A DNA stretch of 64,000 bases from Hahellaceae bacterium (GCA_016716085.1 JADJWY010000001.1:496001-560000), one strand, 5' to 3'. Counted from the stretch's first letter, positions 51,885-61,676 are shown. The notes: generated from the letters alone by a model not told the origin. Program-made: numbers and translations.

Positions 51885-53072
51885 TCAATCGTCCAAATTC
51901 CAATCTTTAACACACCACTGCCCGGTAGCGTTCCGGACCAGTCGGCGGTTACAGCGCTGCTGCAGGGAGGCGAGCGTATCGCCCGGCATTTCACAGATCA
52001 CCGCTTCAGTCTGACGCAGGGATTGAATCAAAGCCCAGGCGGACTCATCGGCCTCTGCTGGAACCAAAACACCCTTGACCGGGCCTCCGGCCTGATCCTC
52101 GCGACGCTTCAGCAGCGCCCTCAGGTCCACACTGAATCCCGTCGCCGAGCGCCGGGTGCCAAACTGCTCCCCGACCCCATCATAACGTCCACCCTCTGCG
52201 ATGGCCTGGCCAAAACCCGGCGAATAAGCCGCAAAGAAAAGGCCGGTATGATAGTTGTATCCCCGCATTTCACACAAATCGAAGCAAATTTCCACCTCTG
52301 GAAATCGAGCCGAGATCACAGTCGCCACGCGCTGCAACGACAGCAATGAGGATTTCACGACCTCATCCGACCCGTATCGAGTGATCAGTGTATGTAATTC
52401 AGACAATGATACCATGCTCCGCGGCAAAGCCCGAATAGCATCTGCAATTTTCGGATCAGTAACGGACTTCGCAATCTGGTCGACTTCAGGCACCGCCTTG
52501 CGCCGCCACGCATCGGACAGAGCCGCCTGAGTCGCGCTGTCCAGCCCTGAGAGCGCCAGCAACTGACGACTGATCGCCACATGCGACAAATCCAGATGCA
52601 CCGGCTGTATCCCCGTCAGTCGCAGGGCTTCCAGCATGAGTGAAATGATTTCGATATCCGCTTCGACCTCAGCCACACCAAAAAGCTCGCAGCCAGACTG
52701 TAAGGGCGAACGCGAGGACAGTTGCGTGCGGGCGCGAGTGCGCAGCACACTGCCGATATAACAGAGGCGATTCGCACGCCCAGCGGGATGAAACCGGGCA
52801 TCGATACGCGCCACCTGCGGCGTCATGTCGGCACGGACCCCCATCAAACGCCCCGTCACCTGATCCGTCAGCTTGAAGGTCTGCAATTCAAGATCCTGCC
52901 CGACCCCGGTCAACAGGGAGTCAAGGAACTCCACCAGCGGGGGCACCACCATTTGATAACCCCAGGAGTGATAAAGCCCCAGTAGCTGACTACGAAAGGC
53001 CTCTATCCGCTCTGCGTCTTCAGGCAGTAGCTCTTCAATTCCGTCAGGCAATAACCAAAGTGCAGATTTCAT
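51885..53072 (-). CDS. hisZ: ATP phosphoribosyltransferase regulatory subunit
   Basis: Histidyl-tRNA-synthetase-like protein that forms a complex with short HisG and makes it histidine-sensitive. 395 residues. Seen: class II synthetase core with LPDGIEELLPEDAERIEAFR, LRADMTPQVARIDA-like motif 2 (VRADMTPQVARID) and YHTGLFFAAYSPG. It lacks the anticodon-binding domain of true HisRS. HisG is not in the window; separation of hisZ from hisG is usual in Pseudomonas. Confidence 0.95.
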   Translation of the reverse strand: MKSALWLLPDGIEELLPEDAERIEAFRSQLLGLYHSWGYQMVVPPLVEFLDSLLTGVGQDLELQTFKLTDQVTGRLMGVRADMTPQVARIDARFHPAGRANRLCYIGSVLRTRARTQLSSRSPLQSGCELFGVAEVEADIEIISLMLEALRLTGIQPVHLDLSHVAISRQLLALSGLDSATQAALSDAWRRKAVPEVDQIAKSVTDPKIADAIRALPRSMVSLSELHTLITRYGSDEVVKSSLLSLQRVATVISARFPEVEICFDLCEMRGYNYHTGLFFAAYSPGFGQAIAEGGRYDGVGEQFGTRRSATGFSVDLRALLKRREDQAGGPVKGVLVPAEADESAWALIQSLRQTEAVICEMPGDTLASLQQRCNRRLVRNATGQWCVKDWNLDD

Positions 53073-53140
53073 AATTCATTTACTTACCAGATAAAAACGA
53101 GTTCAGTGACTGCTAGCAATAACCAGCCGTTAAAACGCAA

Positions 53141-53175
53141 AAAGACCGGCCACCCCGATGGGGGTGCCGGCTTTT
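53141..53175 (-). terminator. Intrinsic terminator after hflC
   Basis: CCGGCCACCCC (53146-53156) pairs with GGGGTGCCGG (53161-53170) with one bulge, and on the minus strand is followed by TCTTTTTG. It ends the hfq-hflX-hflK-hflC transcripts before hisZ; on the plus strand a short TTTT follows too. Confidence 0.8.
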
Positions 53176-53185
53176 GTAATGCCGC

Positions 53186-54052
53186 TTACTTGGCCTGCTT
53201 CAGGAAACGAAGGAACTGACTATCCGGCTCGATGACCATCAAGTCCTCCTTGCCCGCAAAGGTTTCCTCATAGGCTTTCAGGCTGCGCGAAAAGGAGTAA
53301 AACTCCGGATTTTTGCTGTACGCATCTGCATAGATTTGCGCAGCAATGGCATCCCCCTCACCGCGAATCTGTTCCGCCTGCTTGAAGGCCTCTGCCTCGA
53401 AGACCACTTTTTGGCGATCCGCATCTGCACGAATACCCTCAGCCAACTCCTCCCCCTTGGAACGATGTTCCTGGGCAATTTTCAAACGTTCCGATTCCAT
53501 TCGCTCATACACCGAGACGCTGACGTTGGTTGGCAAGTCGATAGCGCGCACACGGATGTCAATGATGGCAATGCCGAACTCCTTGCGGGCAATGTCGTTG
53601 AGATTGCGGGTGAGTTCATCCATCAGCTCCTCACGCTCTCCCGCCACCACTTCATGCATGGTGCGCTTACCAAACTGGTCACGCAGACCTTTGTCCATGC
53701 GCGCTTCCAGCAGGGTAATGGCATTGGCTTCGTTACCAGAGGTGGTTCGATAGAATTCGCCCACATTCACAATTTTCCAGGCGGCGTAGCTATCCACATC
53801 CAGGGGCTTTTTCTCAACCGTCAGGTAACTTTTTGTCGGCAACGCCATGCTCAACACCCTAACATCGAAAAGGCGTTCCTGATGAACCAGCGGGATTTTG
53901 AAATGAAGACCAGGTTCGATGTCGGAATCAACCATTTGACCAAAGCGTAACAGCACCGCACGATGCGTTTCGGGCACGACATAGACGCTCTGCATAACAA
54001 CCAGAAGGACTACCGAAATCAGCAGCAGCATTAAATTGGCGCGAGAACTCAT
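53186..54052 (-). CDS. hflC: HflC, modulator of FtsH protease
   Basis: Inner-membrane SPFH/prohibitin-family protein that with HflK encloses FtsH hexamers and limits their proteolysis. 288 residues. Seen: N-terminal membrane helix (about 7-25), SPFH domain (RAVLLRFGQMVDSDIEPGLHFKIP, FDVRVLSMALPTKSYLT) and the C-terminal coiled coil RMESERLKIAQEHRSKGEELAEGIRADADR. Starts 3 bp after hflK; ended by a terminator. Confidence 0.96.
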   Translation of the reverse strand: MSSRANLMLLLISVVLLVVMQSVYVVPETHRAVLLRFGQMVDSDIEPGLHFKIPLVHQERLFDVRVLSMALPTKSYLTVEKKPLDVDSYAAWKIVNVGEFYRTTSGNEANAITLLEARMDKGLRDQFGKRTMHEVVAGEREELMDELTRNLNDIARKEFGIAIIDIRVRAIDLPTNVSVSVYERMESERLKIAQEHRSKGEELAEGIRADADRQKVVFEAEAFKQAEQIRGEGDAIAAQIYADAYSKNPEFYSFSRSLKAYEETFAGKEDLMVIEPDSQFLRFLKQAK

Positions 54053-54055
54053 GGC

Positions 54056-55207
54056 TTACCTCCTGTTCCTGAGCGGATTGTCTGAGTCCCGACCGCTTGA
54101 ATAGCGACTCGGCTGGGGTGAAAACGTCTCCGGCGCTTTGGCCGCAGACGCACCTGTAGCGGACGCTTCAGGCGACATCATCCGATCAATAGGGAGGTAA
54201 AGAATATTATTGGAGTTCTTTTGGTCAATCATGACTTTACTGGTATTCGAGAGCACACGCTGCATGGTGTCGAGATACATCCGTTCGCGGGTAACATCCG
54301 GCTGCTTTTCATAAATGGACAGAACACTTAGGAAGCGTTCCGTTTCACCCTGAGCCCGGGCGATGACTTCCGACTTATACGCATTAGCCTCTTCGATGAT
54401 CCGCTGTGAAGAACCCCGCGACTCTGGAACGACTTTATTGCGATAAGACTCAGCCTGGTTGACCAGTTTCTGCTCATCTTCCTTCGCTCGCTGCACATCT
54501 TCAAAAGCGGCTTTAACCTGAGCCGGAGGCTGCGCGGCGTTGATGCTGACACTGCGCAACAGGATGCCTGAGCCATAGAAGTCGAGATATCGCTGCAGAC
54601 GCTCTTCCACTTTCACGGCCAGAACTTCCCGCCCCTCGGTTAACACCTGATCCATTTCAGTGCCGCCCACTTCGTGTCGGAGGGCGCTATCAATGGCAAA
54701 ATCCAGCGTGGTCAGCGGATCGCGCACCTGCAAGAGATACTTCTGAAGGTCGTTGATGACAAACTGGACGGTCAGATCGATATCGACGATATTCTCGTCT
54801 TCCGTCAGCATGTGGCCTTTTTTCTTCTGGTTACGCACGGAGGTGACTTCTTCGATGAAGACCTGGTCAACGAAGGGAATGCGCCAGTTAAAGCCCGGCA
54901 TTTCTGTCGTGTGGTATTTACCCAACCGCAACACCACCGCCCGCTGCTTCTCGTCAACGCGATACATTGAATTCCAAAGCAGCAACCCCGCAATCACGAG
55001 CAGGACGATCGCGAAAATACCGCCACCACCAGCGGTACCGCTGCTACCACCGGAACCACCAGAGCCTTTTTTCCCGCCCAACAAGGCGTTGAGCCTCTCC
55101 AAGCCTTTGCGGATAACTTCATCCAGGTCAGGCGGCCCCTCGTTTCGGCCTTTACGGCCAGAGCCCCAGGGATCCTGGTTGTTGCCACCGGGTTCATTCC
55201 AAGCCAT
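54056..55207 (-). CDS. hflK: HflK, modulator of FtsH protease
   Basis: Partner of HflC. 383 residues. Seen: Gly-rich cytoplasmic N-terminus (NEPGGNNQDPWGSGRKGRNEG, GGKKGSGGSGG), one membrane helix (about 65-85), SPFH domain (RAVVLRLGKYHTTEMPGFNWRIP) and C-terminal helices ending in a low-complexity tail. AAGGGG before the ATG. About 100 bp after hflX. Confidence 0.96.
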   Translation of the reverse strand: MAWNEPGGNNQDPWGSGRKGRNEGPPDLDEVIRKGLERLNALLGGKKGSGGSGGSSGTAGGGGIFAIVLLVIAGLLLWNSMYRVDEKQRAVVLRLGKYHTTEMPGFNWRIPFVDQVFIEEVTSVRNQKKKGHMLTEDENIVDIDLTVQFVINDLQKYLLQVRDPLTTLDFAIDSALRHEVGGTEMDQVLTEGREVLAVKVEERLQRYLDFYGSGILLRSVSINAAQPPAQVKAAFEDVQRAKEDEQKLVNQAESYRNKVVPESRGSSQRIIEEANAYKSEVIARAQGETERFLSVLSIYEKQPDVTRERMYLDTMQRVLSNTSKVMIDQKNSNNILYLPIDRMMSPEASATGASAAKAPETFSPQPSRYSSGRDSDNPLRNRR

Positions 55208-55308
55208 TCGCTTTTTTCCCCTTTACGTTATCGAATTCTTTGGCCATCTTTATCAACCCGCTAGTCTAGGGAGATGGCGGGCAATGGGCAAGCCTTGACA
55301 TGAGCGAG

Positions 55309-56586
55309 TCAACCTTTCTGCGCGTCGCCTGCCCCACGCCGCATAAGCTGCACCCATTCCATACGAGGCATTCGCACATGCAGATTGAAGCAACCATCAT
55401 TCGTAATGGTTTCCGAAATGATGGCGTGTTTTTGGTATAGAATCGCACGCAAACGGCCCTGTGAGGGCCTGAGCACGATGGTTTCATCCATCATGTCCTG
55501 CCCGAGGCGGTTACGCAGCGCAGCCTGTAGTTCTTCCAACCCTGCGCCCGTCAATGCCGAGACCCAGACCCGCTCGACCTGCCCCTGCTCGCTCTCATCC
55601 AGATGCGGTGCCATGCCGTCAAGCCGGTCGATCTTGTTCATGACCATGATGCGCGGAATCTCCGTCGCACCAATCTCATCCAGAACGTTGTTGACCTGCT
55701 CAATATTTTCGAGCCGCTGGGGATCACTCGCATCCACGATATGCAGAAGTAAGTCAGCCTGGACAGTTTCTTCGAGAGTGGCGCGAAACGCATCGACCAG
55801 CTTGTGGGGTAAATGACGGATGAATCCGACCGTATCCGCAAACACGACCGGACCAATCTCGGGAATCTCCAGCCGTCGGATCGTCGGATCCAGCGTTGCG
55901 AACAGCTGATCTGCCGCATACACATCGGAGGTGGTAATTCGGTTAAACAATGTGGATTTGCCCGCATTGGTGTAGCCCACCAGGGACAAGGTAGGGATTT
56001 CGGCGCGACGCCGGGCACGACGCCCCTGATCACGCTGTACGCGCACTTTCTCCAGACGTTTGAGTATGGCCTTGATGCGGGCCCGCAGCAGACGGCGGTC
56101 GGTTTCAAGCTGGGTTTCCCCTGGCCCGCGCAGACCAATCCCCCCTTTCTGGCGCTCCAGGTGAGTCCAGCCCCGAACCAGACGGGTTGAGAGGTGTTCC
56201 AGTTGCGCCAATTCGACCTGCAGCTTCCCCTCATGGGTACGGGCACGTTGGGCAAAAATATCCAGAATCAGACCGGTTCGGTCCAGAACCCGCACAGAAA
56301 GCTCTCTTTCGAGATTGCGCTCCTGACTGGGCGTTAAGGCGTGGTTGACCAGAACAACTTCGGCTTCATGGGCCTGCACAGCCGCCAGAATTTCCTGAAG
56401 CTTACCGGTTCCGACAAAAAAACGGGCATTAGGACGGGACAAGGGGCCGGTGACCATGGCAACAGGGTCGGCGCCCGCGGCAAGTGCTAATTCACGAAAT
56501 TCACTGGGATCTTCCCGATCTTGCTCATCGGGCATTTCGAGGTGAACAAGCAGCGCTCGTTCACCTGAGGCGGGTCTATCGAACAA
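55309..56586 (-). CDS. hflX: GTPase HflX
   Basis: Ribosome-associated GTPase that splits stalled or hibernating ribosomes. 425 residues from a TTG with GGGAGG 5 nt upstream. Seen: N-terminal HflX domain (VGTGKLQEILA, VLDRTGLILDIFAQRARTHEGKLQVELAQL), G1 GYTNAGKSTL, G3 DTVGFI, G4 NKID. Between hfq and hflK as usual; starts 12 bp after hfq. Confidence 0.96.
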   Translation of the reverse strand: MFDRPASGERALLVHLEMPDEQDREDPSEFRELALAAGADPVAMVTGPLSRPNARFFVGTGKLQEILAAVQAHEAEVVLVNHALTPSQERNLERELSVRVLDRTGLILDIFAQRARTHEGKLQVELAQLEHLSTRLVRGWTHLERQKGGIGLRGPGETQLETDRRLLRARIKAILKRLEKVRVQRDQGRRARRRAEIPTLSLVGYTNAGKSTLFNRITTSDVYAADQLFATLDPTIRRLEIPEIGPVVFADTVGFIRHLPHKLVDAFRATLEETVQADLLLHIVDASDPQRLENIEQVNNVLDEIGATEIPRIMVMNKIDRLDGMAPHLDESEQGQVERVWVSALTGAGLEELQAALRNRLGQDMMDETIVLRPSQGRLRAILYQKHAIISETITNDGCFNLHVRMPRMEWVQLMRRGAGDAQKG

Positions 56587-56598
56587 TCAGCCTCCCGA

Positions 56599-56850
56599 TC
56601 AGGCCTCGTCAGCACTGTCGGCATCATCACCGGATGGAGACAAGCGCACATTGCGGGCTGGAACGACCGTGGAAATGGCGTGCTTGTAGACCATCTGGCT
56701 GACGGTATTTTTCAGCAGAATGACAAACTGGTCGAACGACTCAATCTGCCCCTGAAGCTTGATACCGTTAACAAGGAATATGGATACAGGGATGCGATCT
56801 TTCCTTAGCGCGTTCAGGTAAGGGTCTTGTAAGGACTGCCCTTTTGACAT
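56599..56850 (-). CDS. hfq: RNA chaperone Hfq
   Basis: Sm-like hexamer that matches sRNAs to mRNAs. 83 residues: conserved core (SLQDPYLNALRKDRIPVSIFLVNGIKLQG, Sm2 YKHAISTVVPAR) and a short acidic C-terminal tail. AGGAG lies about 8 nt before the ATG. Own promoter in the 104-bp gap after miaA. Confidence 0.98.
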   Translation of the reverse strand: MSKGQSLQDPYLNALRKDRIPVSIFLVNGIKLQGQIESFDQFVILLKNTVSQMVYKHAISTVVPARNVRLSPSGDDADSADEA

Positions 56851-56902
56851 TTTTTTCTCCTGTTTTTAGTAATATTTAGGGTAATTGTCGGTTTTGAACC
56901 AA

Positions 56903-56932
56903 ATTATATCAGAGGAAGTATAGCTACTATAC
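56903..56932 (-). promoter_or_regulatory. hfq promoter with overlapping dyad
   Basis: On the minus strand TATAAT (56903-56908) lies about 53 bp before the hfq ATG. The expected -35 position is covered by a perfect inverted repeat GTATAG-CTA-CTATAC (56918-56932). The -35 itself is poor, so activation or repression at the dyad is possible. Confidence 0.5.
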
Positions 56933-56954
56933 AGAAGTTTACATAGGAGGCGAA

Positions 56955-57932
56955 TTACTTATTGGCAATTGAGACAATGTGCTCACGCAGTTGCAGAACC
57001 CCCTCCGAAACCTTGTCTCCCCCCGAAATCCAGGTTACCTCAGGCCAACTCCGCAGCCAGGTCAACTGACGTCGCGCCAGTTGACGCGTTGCAGCGCACC
57101 CCTTCTCAAACAGCATCGCCCGATCATACTTTCCTTCCAGATATTCCCAGACCTGGCGGTATCCTACCGCTCGGATAGAGGGCAACTCAGGCGATAAATC
57201 GCCTCGCTCATGCAGTCTCCGAACCTCCTCTATCAAGCCTTGATCGAGCATCTCTCTGAAACGCGCCGCGATACGGTGATGAAGTACCTGCCGCTCACCT
57301 GGGTCGACCGCGAAGGCCAAGGGCCTGAAAGGAAGGTCTGCGGTAGCCGGGCGATCCCAATCCACCTCGCCATCTCCCCCCTCGCCAGACTGCCAGAAAC
57401 TTGAAATCGGGCGACCGCTCAATTCAATCACCTCCAGGGCCCGCTGAATGCGTTGCCGGTTGGCCGGATGAATGCGCTCACCCGCCAAAGGGTCCAGCGA
57501 CTGTAAACGCTGGTGCAAAGCGCCCCACCCAAACTGAAGGGCTTCCTCCTCCAATCGCCTGCGAATCGCAGGATCAGCACTGGGCAAATCGCCAATCCCC
57601 TGACACAATGCCTTGAAGTACATGCTGGTACCGCCCACCAGGACAGGTAGACGCCCCCGTCCGACAGCTGTCTGTATCGCCTTAAGGGCATCCTCGCGGA
57701 ACTCCGCTGCAGAATAGGCTTCTGCAGGATCGCGGATATCAATCAGTTGATGGGGATAACGCGCCAGCGTTTCACGATCGGGTTTCGCTGAACCAATATC
57801 CATTTCCCGGTAGACCAGTACCGAATCCACGCTAATCAAATCGCAGGGCATGGCATCCGCCAGCGCCATGGCCAATGCGGTTTTACCGGCGGCTGTTGGC
57901 CCCATTAACAATACCGCCAATGGTAAGGTCAC
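56955..57932 (-). CDS. miaA: tRNA dimethylallyltransferase MiaA
   Basis: Transfers dimethylallyl to A37 of tRNAs, the substrate later used by MiaB (24.4 kb). 325 residues from a GTG directly after the mutL TAA. Seen: P-loop MGPTAAGKTALA, the IPT family DSVLVYREMDIGSAKP, and VGGTSMYFKAL. Abuts mutL without a gap, so it is co-translated. Confidence 0.97.
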   Translation of the reverse strand: MTLPLAVLLMGPTAAGKTALAMALADAMPCDLISVDSVLVYREMDIGSAKPDRETLARYPHQLIDIRDPAEAYSAAEFREDALKAIQTAVGRGRLPVLVGGTSMYFKALCQGIGDLPSADPAIRRRLEEEALQFGWGALHQRLQSLDPLAGERIHPANRQRIQRALEVIELSGRPISSFWQSGEGGDGEVDWDRPATADLPFRPLAFAVDPGERQVLHHRIAARFREMLDQGLIEEVRRLHERGDLSPELPSIRAVGYRQVWEYLEGKYDRAMLFEKGCAATRQLARRQLTWLRSWPEVTWISGGDKVSEGVLQLREHIVSIANK

Positions 57933-59804
57933 TTATCGCCCCCGCATAAAGAGTTTATCCAGTGCAGCCATATCGAGCTGCACCCAGGTCGGTCGACCAT
58001 GATTACATTGACCACTGCGTTCGGTCGCTTCCATATCCCGAAGCAGCACGTTCATTTCCGGTAGGGTCAACTGCCGGTTTGCCCTAACGGCACCATGACA
58101 GGCCATGGTGCCCAGCAGCGCATTCCTGCGCTCTTCAATGCGGGATGAACGGCCGTGCGTCATGAGATCCGAAAGAACGTCGCGCACCAGACGTTCAATA
58201 TTCGATCGGGCCAACAACGCCGGCACCTGACGAACCACAATGGTTTCCGGGCCTGCAGGCTCCAGCGTCAGACCATACTCCTGAATAAACTCGTCTGACT
58301 CTTCAAGCTGCAGCATTTCACTGCGACTCACCGCCAGACTCAAGGGCACTAACAGGGGTTGGCGCACCACGGAGTGGGTACCAATAGACTGTTTCAGTCG
58401 CTCATACACGATGCGCTCATGGGCAGCATGCATGTCTACCAGTATCAGTCCCGCCTGATTCTGCGCGAGGATATAGATACCATGTAACTGGGCGAGCGCA
58501 TAGCCGAGTGGAGGCGCCCCCTCTCCCGCCGCGCCCGATGGCGGGGCGATCGATTCAGTTCGACCGTAGAGCTGCCCATAGGCCTCCAGGGTGCGCTGCA
58601 CATCCGCGACCGGCGCGGAAAAGGTGCCTGGAGGCGGCGAAAACGATGAGGAAGCAGATGCCGCGCTCAAGGCAGGACGATCCGTTAAGGTCAGTGCCGT
58701 TTGCGTCCCGAAGGCGGAATCCGGTAAACGGGCTGGCATAAGCGCCGGTGTCGCCATCTCCAGCGTTGCCCTCTCCTGCGCCGCTGAGCTGCGATTTTCA
58801 GGGCGAATATCCGCCAGGGCACGGTGCAGCGATCCATAGAGAAAATTATGTACCATGCGCCCTTCCCGGAAGCGAACTTCATGCTTGGTGGGATGCACAT
58901 TCACATCAACCTGGGAAGGATCTATTTCAAAGTAGAGCACGAACGCTGGATGGCGCCCATGATAGAGCACATCCTGGTAGGCCTGACGAACGGCATGAGC
59001 CACTAAACGATCGCGGATCACCCGGCCGTTAACAAAGAAATACTGCAGATCGGCCTGACTTCGCGAAAAGGCCGGTTCAGCCACCCAACCCGAGAGCACC
59101 ATGCCACTGCCTTCGCGCTCAACTCGCACCGCATGCTCCATAAACGGCTGTCCAAGCAGCGCCATGAGTCGACGGCGCTCGTCATTCTCACTTGCAACTG
59201 GACGCACCTGATGGATTACCCGGCCGTTGTGACGCAGGTTAAAGGCCACACCTGGGCGACTTAGGGCCTGGCGCTTGACGACCTCTTCAATATGGGCAAA
59301 TTCAGTCTTCTCCGAACGGAGGAATTTGCGGCGAGCGGGCGTATTATAGAATAGATCCCGCACCTCAACCGTGGATCCCTGGGTATGCGCGGCGGGCGCC
59401 AACTGAGGTTTCAGGTCGCGTCCTTCGGCTGTCACGCACCAGCCTTCACTACACCCCTGATAGCAACTCGTCAGCGACAGGCGCGAAACCGAACAGATAC
59501 TGGCCAGAGCCTCGCCACGAAAGCCCAGCGTGGCAACCGCTTCCAGGTCATCCAGAGTGATGATTTTACTGGTGGCATGGCGCGCCAGGGCCAGACCGAG
59601 GTCCTCTTTCTCGATGCCGCAACCGTCATCCCGCACCCGGATGAGTTTGACACCCCCCTCCTCGACATCAATGTCAATGCGGCGCGCGCCGGCATCGAGG
59701 GCGTTTTCCACCAGCTCTTTGATGACGGAAGCCGGTCGTTCAACCACCTCCCCCGCAGCAATCTGGTTGGCAAGCCGCGGACTCAGTGATTTGATCAGGG
59801 ACAT
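57933..59804 (-). CDS. mutL: DNA mismatch repair protein MutL, endonuclease type
   Basis: ATPase coordinating mismatch repair. 623 residues. Seen: GHKL ATPase motifs (VKELVENALDAGA, DDGCGIEKEDL, TLGFRGEALASI) and a Pro/Ser-rich linker (about 340-430). The C-terminal domain carries DMHAAHERIVYE (457-468), fitting the DQHA-x2-E-x4-E endonuclease metal motif with Q replaced by M, and CNHGRP (600-605), fitting the CPHGRP motif. E. coli MutL lacks these; hence a MutH-independent nicking MutL is inferred. Confidence 0.95.
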   Translation of the reverse strand: MSLIKSLSPRLANQIAAGEVVERPASVIKELVENALDAGARRIDIDVEEGGVKLIRVRDDGCGIEKEDLGLALARHATSKIITLDDLEAVATLGFRGEALASICSVSRLSLTSCYQGCSEGWCVTAEGRDLKPQLAPAAHTQGSTVEVRDLFYNTPARRKFLRSEKTEFAHIEEVVKRQALSRPGVAFNLRHNGRVIHQVRPVASENDERRRLMALLGQPFMEHAVRVEREGSGMVLSGWVAEPAFSRSQADLQYFFVNGRVIRDRLVAHAVRQAYQDVLYHGRHPAFVLYFEIDPSQVDVNVHPTKHEVRFREGRMVHNFLYGSLHRALADIRPENRSSAAQERATLEMATPALMPARLPDSAFGTQTALTLTDRPALSAASASSSFSPPPGTFSAPVADVQRTLEAYGQLYGRTESIAPPSGAAGEGAPPLGYALAQLHGIYILAQNQAGLILVDMHAAHERIVYERLKQSIGTHSVVRQPLLVPLSLAVSRSEMLQLEESDEFIQEYGLTLEPAGPETIVVRQVPALLARSNIERLVRDVLSDLMTHGRSSRIEERRNALLGTMACHGAVRANRQLTLPEMNVLLRDMEATERSGQCNHGRPTWVQLDMAALDKLFMRGR

Positions 59805-59856
59805 GACACCTCGGTCTCGCGCTCCGCTTGAGGGAGCGCATGCTAACTGTCGTGGT

Positions 59857-61179
59857 TCAGGAGGTTGGAATCACCAACACCTGTCCCACAAATAAGGTTT
59901 CCTGTGTCAGGCCATTGGCCCTCATCAGGTCGGAAAGCGAGATATTATTACGTGCCGCAATGGCGCTCAAGGTATCCCCCTTCGCAGCCTTGTAAGTCGC
60001 ACTGATGCCGTCAAGCTTTTTGCGCGCGGCGAGCAAGGTTCCGGGGGGGGGTGTCAGGCTGAAATACTCAACCAGACCATTGCTCACTGCAGAGGCCAGG
60101 CTGCGCTGATGAGCCAAATCCGTCAGCTTTTGCGCCTCGCCCGGATTCGAGATGAAACCGGTCTCTACCAGTATCGAGGGTATGTCTGGTGACTTCAGCA
60201 CGACAAAGCCCGCTTTTTCCACCCTGCGCTTATGCAAGCGGTTGACCCGTCCCAGGGAGCGCAGGACACGATCGCCGACATCCACGCTCGCATTCATGCT
60301 CGCCGTCATGGACAAGTCCAGCAGCACGCCTGCCAGGACCTGATCTTTGTCATCCAGATTCACGCCCCCCATGCCACCAATGAGATCCGACTTGTTCTCA
60401 CGCTCGGCCAGCCATTTGGCGGTTTCACTGGTTGCACCATTTTTAGAGAGGGCAAAAACCGACGCCCCATTCGCCTTGGGGTTGTTAAAGGCGTCTGCAT
60501 GCACAGACACCAACAGGTCCGCATTATGATCCCGTGCAATGTCCGTTCGTTTACGCAGCGGAATAAACACATCACTATTGCGTGTCAGCCTGGCCTTAAA
60601 CCCTTCTTTGGCATTGATCTGGTTTACCAACTCGCGAGAAATGTTTAACACCACATCCTTTTCACGAACGCCATTCGGGCCAAGGGCTCCGGGATCCTGA
60701 CCGCCATGGCCGGGATCAACCACCACAATAATATCCCTGGGCGGACCTGACGGTTTGCTGGCAGCCGACACGGACTGTTTGACCACCGGGCGCTTTTCAG
60801 CCGGATACAGGTCGATGACCAGTCGATGCCCTGCACGCCCTTCAGGTTTCAGCGCAAAGCTTCGTGTAGATACCTTACTGTCGACATCAAAAACCAGGCG
60901 CAAGCCGCCTTGCCCGCGCACGCCGCTGCGGATATTACGAATACCGCCGGTACCACTTTTGATCGCGCCCAGGTTCGCCTTGAGCTGGGTTTGTTCAAGG
61001 TCAACCACCACACGATGTGGCTGACTCATCGTAAACACTTTGTGCTCGGCTGGCTGACTCAATTCCATCACCAGACGCACATGATCGGCACTTTCCTGAA
61101 CACGGACACTTGTCATGGCTCCCGCCCAGGCGCCTGCAGCCCATAACAGGGCAGCGAGTCCGCAAAATAGTCTCAGCAT
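59857..61179 (-). CDS. amiB: N-acetylmuramoyl-L-alanine amidase with AMIN and LysM domains
   Basis: Periplasmic zinc amidase that splits septal peptidoglycan. 440 residues. Seen: signal peptide ending AWA (about residue 19), AMIN domain (to about 125), Amidase_3 catalytic domain with DPGHGGQDPGA (zinc His), REKDVVL (Glu), SVHADAFNNP (His) and VETGFISN (catalytic Glu), and a C-terminal LysM (YKAAKGDTLSAIAARNNISL). The AmiB assignment among AmiA/B/C rests on LysM and synteny with mutL. Overlaps tsaE by 7 bp. Confidence 0.93.
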   Translation of the reverse strand: MLRLFCGLAALLWAAGAWAGAMTSVRVQESADHVRLVMELSQPAEHKVFTMSQPHRVVVDLEQTQLKANLGAIKSGTGGIRNIRSGVRGQGGLRLVFDVDSKVSTRSFALKPEGRAGHRLVIDLYPAEKRPVVKQSVSAASKPSGPPRDIIVVVDPGHGGQDPGALGPNGVREKDVVLNISRELVNQINAKEGFKARLTRNSDVFIPLRKRTDIARDHNADLLVSVHADAFNNPKANGASVFALSKNGATSETAKWLAERENKSDLIGGMGGVNLDDKDQVLAGVLLDLSMTASMNASVDVGDRVLRSLGRVNRLHKRRVEKAGFVVLKSPDIPSILVETGFISNPGEAQKLTDLAHQRSLASAVSNGLVEYFSLTPPPGTLLAARKKLDGISATYKAAKGDTLSAIAARNNISLSDLMRANGLTQETLFVGQVLVIPTS

Positions 61180-61676
61180 GGGACAGATCCCTCACTCTTG
61201 TTTTCACTGCACAGCGCAATGGTTAACTGTCGCGACCTTCCGCCGTCGCTCAGATCGAGATTAATACAAATATCTGCGGCTGGCAGTAGGGGATAGCCTT
61301 TATCCGGCCACTCCACCAGGCACACGTTGCGGGGGCCAAAGTAATCCCTGATCCCCATAAATTCGAGCTCCTCCGGATCACCGAGCCGGTAAAGGTCAAA
61401 ATGATAAAAGGTCATCTCCGGCAACTCATAAGGCTCAACCAGGGTATAGGTTGGGCTTTTCACCGCCCCCTGCACACCGCAGCCCCGCAGCATACCTCTG
61501 GCCAGTGTTGTTTTACCTGCGCCGAGCGTCCCCTGCAGGTAGACGACACACGGCGGTATCAGCGCACGACCAAACCGTCCAGCCCACGCCATCATCGCCT
61601 CCTCACCGTTCAGCGTCAGCTGCCAGCGCCCCCCCTCGGGGCAGACTGTAGCCAGATAGTTGCGGTCAATCGGCAC
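61173..61676 (-). CDS. tsaE: tRNA t6A synthesis ATPase TsaE
   Basis: ATPase that, with TsaB, TsaC and TsaD, makes threonylcarbamoyl-A37 in tRNA. 167 residues from a GTG overlapping the nnr 3' end by 11 bp. Seen: Walker A QGTLGAGKTTLARG, SPTYTLVEPYELP, YHFDLYRLGDPEELEFMGI and CLVEWPDKG, all family hallmarks. Confidence 0.95.
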   Translation of the reverse strand: MPIDRNYLATVCPEGGRWQLTLNGEEAMMAWAGRFGRALIPPCVVYLQGTLGAGKTTLARGMLRGCGVQGAVKSPTYTLVEPYELPEMTFYHFDLYRLGDPEELEFMGIRDYFGPRNVCLVEWPDKGYPLLPAADICINLDLSDGGRSRQLTIALCSENKSEGSVPC

